Assembly (NCBI RefSeq): GCF_003386195.1
Contig: NZ_QRDX01000002.1
Span: 341,675 to 405,674, forward strand
Direction of reading: 5' to 3'
DNA length: 64,000 nt
DNA from: Seonamhaeicola aphaedonensis
GTDB taxonomy: Bacteria > Bacteroidota > Bacteroidia > Flavobacteriales > Flavobacteriaceae
A program made the translations under genes and the position numbers. This document shows positions 1 to 7,070 of this stretch, piece by piece; position 1 is the stretch's first letter; each line of letters starts with the position of its first letter. The notes beneath the pieces are model-generated. The model made no database searches and was not told the origin of the DNA. It was given only the letters and a program-made list of their open reading frames with translations.

Positions 1-88
1 CACTAGAAAGCAAAGGATTTTGAGTGCTTTGTCCTTGTAGGTTATAGAAAACAAAAAATAAAACTATTATGGTTAAGAGTTGACGCAT
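1..88 (-). CDS. N-terminus of an exported protein, cut by the window edge (possibly an M3 metallopeptidase)
   Basis: Reading the minus strand from an ATG at 88 gives 29 codons without a stop up to the window edge. The peptide starts M-R-Q-L-L, has a hydrophobic stretch of about 12 residues, and ends the leader with L-Q-G-Q, a typical Bacteroidota signal peptide. The residues after it (S-T-Q-N-P-L-L) resemble the start of mature Dcp-type M3 peptidases, which often begin with N-P-(L/F)-(L/F). That identification is a weak inference from a few residues. The gene lies 122 bases downstream of serB on the same strand. Confidence 0.5.
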   Translation of the reverse strand, partial: MRQLLTIIVLFFVFYNLQGQSTQNPLLSS

Positions 89-210
89 GAGTAAAACTAT
101 TGTGACTATTAGCAAAAACAGTTATTAACACTAATAATCATGCCAAAATACTACTTTTAACAAGAAGATAAAAAGACTTTAAGATAGAATTATAAAGAAG
201 AAATGAACTA

Positions 211-1434
211 CTATTCTAACAAATCAATATGTCTATCGTGATATCCTAAAAGATATAAAACACCATCAAGACCAATACTCGAAATAGAGCTTTGGGCATT
301 ATCTTTTACTGTTGGTTTTGCATGAAAAGCAATGCCTAAACCTGCAAGATTTAGCATTGGCAAATCATTAGCACCATCACCAACAGCAATAGTTTGATTG
401 ATATGTATGCCTTCCTTTTGGGCGATTTCCATGAGGTATTCAGCTTTTTTCTCCCCATTGACTATCTCTCCAATGTAATTGCCTGTTAGCGCACCGTTCT
501 TGATTTCTAATTGGTTGGCATATACATAATCTATACCTAATTCTTTTTGCAAATAATGGCCAAAGTAGGTAAACCCACCCGATAAAATAGCTGTTTTAAA
601 GCCATAACTTTTCAAGGTATCAATAAGCCTTCTAGCTCCTTTGGTTATTGGTAAATTAACAGCCACATTATGCAATACATCTTCACTGAGTCCTTTTAAA
701 AGCTTCATACGCTTTTCAAAACTTTCATTAAAGTCTATTTCCCCTTGCATTGCAGATTCAGTGATAGCTTTTACCTGCTTACCAACCCCAGCTAATTCTG
801 CTAATTCATCAATGACTTCAGTTTGAATTAAGGTAGAATCCATATCAAAACAAACCAAACGTCTGTTTCGACGATAAATATTATCTTCTTGGAAAGCAAT
901 GTCTACATCTAAGTCATGAGAAATCTGCATGAATTTTTCTGTAAATTCAGCTTTGTTATCAATTTTTCCTCTTATGGACAACTGTATAGAAGCCCTAGGA
1001 TATTCTTCAGACTTAATTAAAGATAAACGCCCAGTGAGACGTTTAATAGAATCAATGTTTAAGTTTTTATCAGAGATAACTTTTGTTACTTCAGATATTT
1101 GTTTTGCTGCCAATTTCTCACCAAGAATGGTTATAATATATCTATCCTTTCCTTGAAGATTAACCCAATCTTCATAATCTGGCAGTGAAATTGGCGTAAA
1201 CTTAGCGGTAATACCTAACTCATAGGCCTTGAACAATAAATCCTTTAAAACTGCTGCCGACTTTTTCCCTGATTGAATTTCGAACATCATCCCTAGTGAC
1301 AAGGTATCATGAATATTGGCTTGACCAATATCTAACACTTTGGCTCCATATTCGGCTAATACCGATGTTAGCCCCGATGTTAACCCAGGTTTATCTTGCC
1401 CTGAAATGTTTAATAAGAAAATTTCTTTAGCCAT
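211..1434 (-). CDS. serB: Phosphoserine phosphatase with N-terminal ACT domains
   Basis: Hydrolyses O-phosphoserine to serine, the last step of serine synthesis, in the cytosol. The first 180 residues or so look like two ACT-type regulatory domains (the first begins with an ISGQDKPG turn). The HAD phosphatase core follows: the nucleophile motif DMDST with D197 and D199, the LSGGF motif near 285, and the metal-binding VGDGANDLP motif near 351-359. At 407 residues it matches the long ACT-containing SerB class rather than the short one of about 220 residues. The ACT domains suggest control by serine or another amino acid, which is known for the family but not shown here. It is transcribed alone, with 76 bases to the next upstream gene. 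Confidence 0.93.
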   Translation of the reverse strand: MAKEIFLLNISGQDKPGLTSGLTSVLAEYGAKVLDIGQANIHDTLSLGMMFEIQSGKKSAAVLKDLLFKAYELGITAKFTPISLPDYEDWVNLQGKDRYIITILGEKLAAKQISEVTKVISDKNLNIDSIKRLTGRLSLIKSEEYPRASIQLSIRGKIDNKAEFTEKFMQISHDLDVDIAFQEDNIYRRNRRLVCFDMDSTLIQTEVIDELAELAGVGKQVKAITESAMQGEIDFNESFEKRMKLLKGLSEDVLHNVAVNLPITKGARRLIDTLKSYGFKTAILSGGFTYFGHYLQKELGIDYVYANQLEIKNGALTGNYIGEIVNGEKKAEYLMEIAQKEGIHINQTIAVGDGANDLPMLNLAGLGIAFHAKPTVKDNAQSSISSIGLDGVLYLLGYHDRHIDLLE

Positions 1435-1510
1435 AAGTTTCCTGTTTTCACTTTTAAAGCTGTAAAAATCACTATTCTGTTTGAAATATGAAAGTTAATA
1501 CTGTGAATTG

Positions 1511-1996
1511 TTAATTAAGAAATCTATTGTGCCAACTTTCGCTTGCAGGAACTTCCCAGTTTTCATTGAACTCGGCAATATTAGTAACTAAATTATTAAA
1601 GACAATGGTGTTTTTAGAAACTGATCTGTCTTTAGCCATTTTTTTAAAATCTGTTAATGACTTATAAGCAATAAAGTCTCCTTGTTTGTAAGACACATTC
1701 ATTTTATCCATCAAATCAACATGATACTCTTTTTCTAACTGTTGTATAAAATGGACTGAGGCATCTATTGAACAACCTGTAGCGTTATTTAAGTTTTGAT
1801 TCAATCCAATAACAATAAATCGCTTATATTTAACTAGATATCCAGAATGCAAGTCACTGCCATGGGCAGTCCAATTTTCTATAAAAGTTTCCAGTTTTGA
1901 ACTAATTTCAGCTATTTCGTCTTCTGTAAAAGAGCGGTTGGCTTGGTAAATCCAAACTCTTGATTCTTCAGGCAATGTATTGAAATCTACTAACAT
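1511..1996 (-). CDS. Conserved Bacteroidota protein (often labelled ABC transporter ATPase)
   Basis: A 161-residue soluble protein with no signal peptide or membrane segment. I recognise it as a Bacteroidota-restricted family that databases often label 'ABC transporter ATPase'. No Walker A, Walker B or ABC signature is visible, so that label is not supported. The sequence is rich in aromatic residues (VWIYQANR near the start, a W-H-N-R-F-L-N end). Its start codon overlaps the stop codon of the upstream gene by one base (TAATG), so the two are translationally coupled at the end of the Fe-S/MlaD gene run. Function unknown. Confidence 0.75.
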   Translation of the reverse strand: MLVDFNTLPEESRVWIYQANRSFTEDEIAEISSKLETFIENWTAHGSDLHSGYLVKYKRFIVIGLNQNLNNATGCSIDASVHFIQQLEKEYHVDLMDKMNVSYKQGDFIAYKSLTDFKKMAKDRSVSKNTIVFNNLVTNIAEFNENWEVPASESWHNRFLN

Positions 1997-2652
1997 TATT
2001 CTTTAAGTTCAATATATTTAAGCACTTTTTTCTTTGTATAGGTTTGTTCACTCAAATCGTAAAAATTACGTTTTTCGTAATAAACTTCAAAAGTCTTTCC
2101 AACATTACGTTTTTTTAATAATTCCTTTCCTGTAAACTGATCGACTATCAAAAAAGTTTGTTCTTTATCAAAATCATCTTTAAATTTAATATACGAGATT
2201 ACATCGTTATGAATAGTTTCAAGAGAAACTGTCATTGACAAACTTAAAACATCTTTTTCTGCTGGTGGTGGTGGCGTTTGGTCATTCAAACCTTCATCTA
2301 TAATTTCATCTAATTGGTCATCTGAAAAAATGGCCATAAAATCAGCCCCACAGGTAGTCACCATTTTTATTCCTACTTCTTCTCCCAAAGCCTCAAAATC
2401 TAATCCAACTCCCAAATTCTTAGTTTCTTCAGATTCTGATTTTCTTTTATTAAAACTTTTTAATAAACATATGCCTAAGGCTACCTCTTTTTGCTGCATC
2501 GATTTAGCTTGAGTAAAAGCTTCTGGATCATTCTTTATACACTCGCAAGTATCTTCTGCGATTAACTGCAAAACTTCATCTCTGGTTTTGCCTTGAGCCG
2601 AAATACTTATTGTTAATAAAATGCAAGCAATAGTTGTTAGGTTTTTTAACAT
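1996..2652 (-). CDS. Exported protein of unknown function
   Basis: I place the start at 2652 (M-L-K-N-L), because it gives a clean signal peptide (LTTIACILLTISISAQG) and leaves 16 bases after the preceding stop. A longer reading from 2691 would overlap the upstream gene and bury the signal. The mature protein, about 200 residues, has a C-E-C-I motif near its start, a further pair of cysteines, an acidic proline-rich patch (QTPPPPAEKD) in the middle, and a lysine-rich C-terminal part with a probable beta-sheet pattern. It is probably periplasmic. It sits between the Fe-S protein gene and the 161-residue protein gene in one tight operon. Function not recognised. Confidence 0.72.
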   Translation of the reverse strand: MLKNLTTIACILLTISISAQGKTRDEVLQLIAEDTCECIKNDPEAFTQAKSMQQKEVALGICLLKSFNKRKSESEETKNLGVGLDFEALGEEVGIKMVTTCGADFMAIFSDDQLDEIIDEGLNDQTPPPPAEKDVLSLSMTVSLETIHNDVISYIKFKDDFDKEQTFLIVDQFTGKELLKKRNVGKTFEVYYEKRNFYDLSEQTYTKKKVLKYIELKE

Positions 2653-2668
2653 GTGATAGGGTTTATTA

Positions 2669-3460
2669 TCATAATTCTTCTGAATTAGCAATTAATTCAG
2701 CAATATCTAAAACAGAAATTTCTAATTCTTTTTCTTTTGCTTTTACACCATCAGTCATCATAGTATTGCAATAGGGACAAGCTGTGGCGATAATATTGGG
2801 GCTAGTTTCAAGGGCACCTTCCGTTCTTAGAACATTAATGTCTTTGTCTCCTTTTTCAGGCTCCTTAAACATTTGTGCTCCACCAGCGCCACAACACAAA
2901 GCATTGTGTTTATGCAGTTTCATTTCAACAATAGTTGCTTTGGTGTTATTTAGAACTTCTCTTGGTGCATTATATTCGTTATTAGCTCTTCCTAAATAGC
3001 AAGGGTCATGAAAAGTTATGCGCTTTCCTTTGTATAGGCTACCTTTAACTTTTAATCTTCCAGATGTTATTAATTCTTGAATGAACTGTGTGTGATGAAT
3101 GACTTCATAATTACCTCCCAAACCAGGGTATTCGTTTTTTAAACAGTTATAGGAATGAGGGTCACAAGTTACTATCTTTTTTATTTCATAAGCATTTAAA
3201 ACTTCAATATTCATTAACGCCTGCATTTGGAATAAGAACTCATTACCTGCACGTTTGGCAACATCACCTGTACAGCTTTCTTCAGTTCCTAAAACTGCAA
3301 AATCAACATTGGCTTTGTTTAATATTTTAACAAAGGCCTTTGTTATTTTTTTTGCTCTATCATCAAAACTTCCGGCAGACCCAACCCAAAATAAAACCTC
3401 AGGCTGTTTGCCTTCTGAGATAAAATCTGCCATAGTTGGCACTTTTAATTCATTACTCAT
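2669..3460 (-). CDS. Cysteine-rich (CCG) domain Fe-S oxidoreductase subunit
   Basis: A soluble 263-residue protein of the HdrB/LutA/GlpC cysteine-rich family. Two CCG-type modules are visible. The first is divergent, with cysteines at 63, 99 and 106. The second is classical: H-D-P-C at 154, L-C-C-G-A-G-G at 189-190, and C-P-Y-C at 228-231. Such modules bind an Fe-S cluster and pass electrons, or handle disulfides or quinones, in heterodisulfide reductase and lactate-oxidation complexes. The next gene upstream encodes a membrane protein with two 4Fe-4S sites, its obvious partner. Neither a lactate dehydrogenase nor a flavin subunit is encoded nearby, so the donor and acceptor are unknown. Confidence 0.85.
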   Translation of the reverse strand: MSNELKVPTMADFISEGKQPEVLFWVGSAGSFDDRAKKITKAFVKILNKANVDFAVLGTEESCTGDVAKRAGNEFLFQMQALMNIEVLNAYEIKKIVTCDPHSYNCLKNEYPGLGGNYEVIHHTQFIQELITSGRLKVKGSLYKGKRITFHDPCYLGRANNEYNAPREVLNNTKATIVEMKLHKHNALCCGAGGAQMFKEPEKGDKDINVLRTEGALETSPNIIATACPYCNTMMTDGVKAKEKELEISVLDIAELIANSEEL

Positions 3461-3479
3461 GTAATTAGGTTATTTTGAA

Positions 3480-4817
3480 TTATTCATTTTTCCAATTTAA
3501 ACGATCCATTTGGTTGTATGGCCAAGGTGCACCATTATTTTCAATATTAGTCATCATATTGTTGAGCTCTGCTGGTGCTGCACTTTGCTCCATGACTAAA
3601 TAACGACGCATTTCTAATATTATGGATAACGGATCTATACTTACTGGACACTCTTCAACACAAGCATTACAGGTCGTACACGCCCAGAGTTCTTCATGTT
3701 TTATATAATCGCCAAGGAGTTGCTTTCCGTCGTCTTTGAATTCCCCTTTATTAGCGTCTATATTCTTACCTACTTCTTCCAAGCGGTCTCGGGTGTCCAT
3801 CATAATCTTACGCGGTGAAAGCTTTTTTCCTGTGAGGTTTGCTGGACAAGAAGAGGTACATCTTCCGCATTCTGTACATGTATAAGCGCCTAGTAATTGT
3901 ACCCAACTTAAATCTTGCACATCACTAGCACCAAATTTTGAAGGCATTTCTCCATCTGCTCCTTCGGGTGGTGCCGCAAACGGATCTACATTTGGATCCA
4001 TCATTAACCTCACTTCCTTTGTAACTGACTCTAAATTATTAAATTGTCCTTTAGGCTTTAAACTACCATAATAGGTATTAGGAAATGCCAAGAGGATATG
4101 CAAATGCTTTGAGAAATATAGATAATTTAAAAAAGTTAAAATACCCAAGATATGTAACCACCATGCTGCACGCTCTACAATAACAGCACTACTATAATTA
4201 AAACTATCAAAAAGTGGTGTTAAAAATTGACTAACAGGATAACAACCTGCATTAGCATAATCATTATCTGGTGCTCCAGGCATCATTTGAATGGTTAAAT
4301 CTGCTGCATTCATTATTAAAAATAAACACATTAAAACCACTTCAAAATATAATATGTAGTTAGCATCATTTTTAGGCCAACTGGTCATTTCTTTATTCCA
4401 AAAACGATTGATTTTAATAACGTTTCTGCGAATCCAGAAAACAACTACAGATACTATTACCAGTAACGCTAAAATTTCAAATGATCCAATTAGAAAATCA
4501 TAAAAACCACCCATAAAGGCAAAAACTCGGTGCGTACCAAGCAATCCATCTATTATGATTTCTAAAACTTCTATGTTGATAATAATAAAACCAACATACA
4601 CTATAACGTGTAAAATACCTGCAATGGGACGCCGCACCATTTTACTTTGCCCAAAGGCAATGCGCATCATATTTTTAAAACGTTCTGGCTTATTATCGCT
4701 TACATCAATATCTTTACCAAGTTTTATATTTCTTATGAGTTTTTTTACATTTTTAGTAAAATAACCAATGCCTAACACTAAGGTGATTGCAAACAAAATA
4801 TTTGGCAAATACTGCAT
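3480..4817 (-). CDS. Membrane-bound protein with two 4Fe-4S clusters
   Basis: The N-terminal 250 residues contain about five to six hydrophobic helices, some with histidines suited to haem b, as in NarI or HdrE-like subunits. The C-terminal part holds two ferredoxin-type motifs: C314-x2-C317-x2-C320-x3-C324-P and C380-x2-C383-x2-C386-x3-C390-P. It is a quinone-linked electron-transfer subunit by family, and pairs with the cysteine-rich Fe-S protein 19 bases downstream. Only one base separates it from the upstream mlaD-like gene, so all are co-transcribed. The physiological substrate is not evident. Confidence 0.85.
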   Translation of the reverse strand: MQYLPNILFAITLVLGIGYFTKNVKKLIRNIKLGKDIDVSDNKPERFKNMMRIAFGQSKMVRRPIAGILHVIVYVGFIIINIEVLEIIIDGLLGTHRVFAFMGGFYDFLIGSFEILALLVIVSVVVFWIRRNVIKINRFWNKEMTSWPKNDANYILYFEVVLMCLFLIMNAADLTIQMMPGAPDNDYANAGCYPVSQFLTPLFDSFNYSSAVIVERAAWWLHILGILTFLNYLYFSKHLHILLAFPNTYYGSLKPKGQFNNLESVTKEVRLMMDPNVDPFAAPPEGADGEMPSKFGASDVQDLSWVQLLGAYTCTECGRCTSSCPANLTGKKLSPRKIMMDTRDRLEEVGKNIDANKGEFKDDGKQLLGDYIKHEELWACTTCNACVEECPVSIDPLSIILEMRRYLVMEQSAAPAELNNMMTNIENNGAPWPYNQMDRLNWKNE

Positions 4818-4818
4818 A

Positions 4819-5760
4819 CTAATTATTTTCTTCTTCTGAGTAGGGTATTTCCTTTTTAGATAGTATTCTAAAGTAACGTTTTGGATGCAGTTTTATATCT
4901 CTTAAAAGCTCTTCTAGTTCTCCGGTAGCACCTTCTAAATTATTGTATAACGCATCGTCTTTTAAAAGTTTACCCATAGAGCCTTTACCACTTTCCATGT
5001 TGGCCAAAATAGTATTGAAATTGTTTAGTGTAGACTCTAAATTTCTAATAGTTTGCCCAATATTAGTATTAACTAGTGAATCTGATACTTTTGAAAAGTT
5101 TAGAGAAATATTATCAACATTTTCTAAGGTACTATTTAGCTTGTCTTTATTAGTTATAACCAAGGCATCAATAGATTTTGATGTATCTTTGAAATTGCTA
5201 ATTATTACACTCAAATCTGCAATACTATTTCGCAAATTAACTTTCGTTTTATCATCAAAAACTTCGTTAATATTTGTTAGTGATTGTTCAGTATTACCTA
5301 ATACCGCTTCAATTTTCTCCTGAAGTGGTGTTAATTTTTGATTCACTAACTCGCTTAAACCAGCTTGCACACTCCCCGCTAAGGTATCACCAGATTCTGC
5401 ATTTGCAGCATTATCGAAAGCAGGTACAATAGCAACCGCTTTGCCACCAATTAATCCAGTTTCGTATAACTCTGCTTTACTATTTTTAGAGAATTGAAAA
5501 TCACTATCAACTAATAATTCTACAATTAAATTTGCAGAACCGTCATCTTTAAAAGTGATTTTCGACACTTTGCCAACAACTTTACCACTGATGGTAACAG
5601 GCATTGAAGGCGTTAAACCCTCAACATTAGCATATTCTGTGTAAAAAATTCTAGAAGAGTCTAGTAGATTTTGACCCTTTAAGTAATTATAACCAAAAAT
5701 CAGCAGTACAATTCCTGACAATACTAATACGGCTGTTTTAACTTCTTTGGATATTTTCAA
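4819..5760 (-). CDS. MCE/MlaD family lipid-transfer protein
   Basis: Begins with one N-terminal membrane anchor (residues 8-25), then an MCE domain at about 38-115 with the typical VxGLxxxxPVxxxGxxVGxV pattern (VEGLTPSMPV then GKVVGKV). The remaining 180 residues are helical and coiled-coil-like. The family binds phospholipids in the periplasm as the substrate-binding part of a lipid ABC transporter. No permease or ATPase (MlaE, MlaF) is next to it, so it must work with a transporter encoded elsewhere. It lies between the amidase gene and the Fe-S genes. Confidence 0.88.
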   Translation of the reverse strand: MKISKEVKTAVLVLSGIVLLIFGYNYLKGQNLLDSSRIFYTEYANVEGLTPSMPVTISGKVVGKVSKITFKDDGSANLIVELLVDSDFQFSKNSKAELYETGLIGGKAVAIVPAFDNAANAESGDTLAGSVQAGLSELVNQKLTPLQEKIEAVLGNTEQSLTNINEVFDDKTKVNLRNSIADLSVIISNFKDTSKSIDALVITNKDKLNSTLENVDNISLNFSKVSDSLVNTNIGQTIRNLESTLNNFNTILANMESGKGSMGKLLKDDALYNNLEGATGELEELLRDIKLHPKRYFRILSKKEIPYSEEENN

Positions 5761-5811
5761 AATAAATTCGTTTATAGAACAAATTTAAAATAAATTTAAT
5801 TTAGAACAGAG

Positions 5812-6924
5812 CTAATTAGAAATTGTTTTTAAAGCATCTATCAGAGGGATTTTTTTTCCATCCTTAAAAGCTACTACAAAGCAAGATTTATAGCCTTTTT
5901 TTTTGGCTTCTTCTTCTAATTGTTTTGTGGCTTCGTAATTTGAGGTATTACCATAGAAGTATTTAAACAAACTTCCTTCTCTAATTGATGAAATATTATT
6001 TAAACCTTTAAAGTTATAGGGTTTCGTTTCTAATTCTTTAGAACTAGCCGCTATTTGAACCTTAAATTCAATACTCTTTGAAGGTGGTTCCGTAGTGGTA
6101 TCTTCAACAAAAACAACATCATTGGTGTTCACATTTAAATACTGAAGATACTTTTCAATAGCGTTAAACAAGGATTTAGTCATTAATTCTTTACCTCGTT
6201 TTGAGTTTAAGAAATCTTCTTCCTTTTTATGCGTTAAAAATCCAAGTTCTACTAGTACACTGGGCATATATGTGTAAGCTAGTACATAAAAAATATTCTG
6301 TTTAACCCCTCTACTTTTCCGCTTTGCAGTAACCTGAAATTCATCTTCAATATATCTTGCAAGTTTAATACTGTGATCTAAATATGCCTCTTGTGCAATC
6401 ATAAGCCCAAGAACAGATTCTGGAGAGTCCGGATTAAAATCTTTATAAACTTCGGTATCGTCTTCTAAAGCAATTACACTATTCTCTCTTTTTGCTACTT
6501 CCAAATTTTGTTTGTTCTTTGTAGTACCCAAAACATATGTTTCAGAACCATAGGCAGTACCTGTTTTTCCAGGTTGGGCATTACAGTGAATGGAGATAAA
6601 TAAATCGACATCTTTTTTATTTGCTAAAACGGTTCTACCATTTAAAGTAGGGTAAATATCATTACTCCTTGTGTAAACCACATTAACCGCTGGTATTTTT
6701 TGTTGAATCATTTTTCCTAAGGCCAATGAAACATCAAGTGCAATGTCTTTCTCTGTAGTTTTATATCTTCCAGTACCCGGAGTTCCTGAATCTTTTCCCC
6801 CATGACCTGGATCAATCATGATAACAAAATTATTTGATACTTGAGCATTAGCAGTTGTGTTATAGGAGAGTGTTAATACTATTATAATAGATACGAAAAG
6901 TGATAATCTGTACGTTTGCATCAT
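5812..6924 (-). CDS. N-acetylmuramoyl-L-alanine amidase with C-terminal SPOR-like region
   Basis: Cleaves the amide bond between muramic acid and the stem peptide of peptidoglycan, so it acts in the periplasm in cell separation. A signal peptide covers about the first 28 residues. The Amidase_3 domain follows: zinc ligand in IDPGHGGKD, glutamate in TTEKDIALD, histidine in ISIHCNA, and the catalytic glutamate in VLVELGFLTH. The last 80 residues begin F-K-V-Q-I-A-A and resemble a SPOR domain, which binds denuded glycan at the septum. The gene is divergent from lptD and heads the MlaD/Fe-S run, with 51 bases to the next gene. Confidence 0.9.
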   Translation of the reverse strand: MMQTYRLSLFVSIIIVLTLSYNTTANAQVSNNFVIMIDPGHGGKDSGTPGTGRYKTTEKDIALDVSLALGKMIQQKIPAVNVVYTRSNDIYPTLNGRTVLANKKDVDLFISIHCNAQPGKTGTAYGSETYVLGTTKNKQNLEVAKRENSVIALEDDTEVYKDFNPDSPESVLGLMIAQEAYLDHSIKLARYIEDEFQVTAKRKSRGVKQNIFYVLAYTYMPSVLVELGFLTHKKEEDFLNSKRGKELMTKSLFNAIEKYLQYLNVNTNDVVFVEDTTTEPPSKSIEFKVQIAASSKELETKPYNFKGLNNISSIREGSLFKYFYGNTSNYEATKQLEEEAKKKGYKSCFVVAFKDGKKIPLIDALKTISN

Positions 6925-7015
6925 TGTTATTAACGTCTAAAAAATGGGGTTATTACTTAGCATTTTTGATGTTTATTTTATTTTAAAATTTAAACCAAAC
7001 ACCGAAAAATATATG

Positions 7016-7023
7016 TAATTTTG
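7016..7023 (+). promoter_or_regulatory. -7 promoter element of lptD
   Basis: TAATTTTG matches the Bacteroidota -7 consensus TAnnTTTG, and lies 48 bases before the lptD start. No clear TTTG -33 element is visible 19-20 bases upstream. Confidence 0.45.
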
Positions 7024-7070
7024 GCTTTTCAAAAATCGAGCCATACTTTTACAAAAATACATTAAAAGCG

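Noticed and set aside
1511-1996. ABC transporter ATPase annotation commonly given to this family
   Set aside because: No Walker A, signature or Walker B motif is present in the 161 residues.
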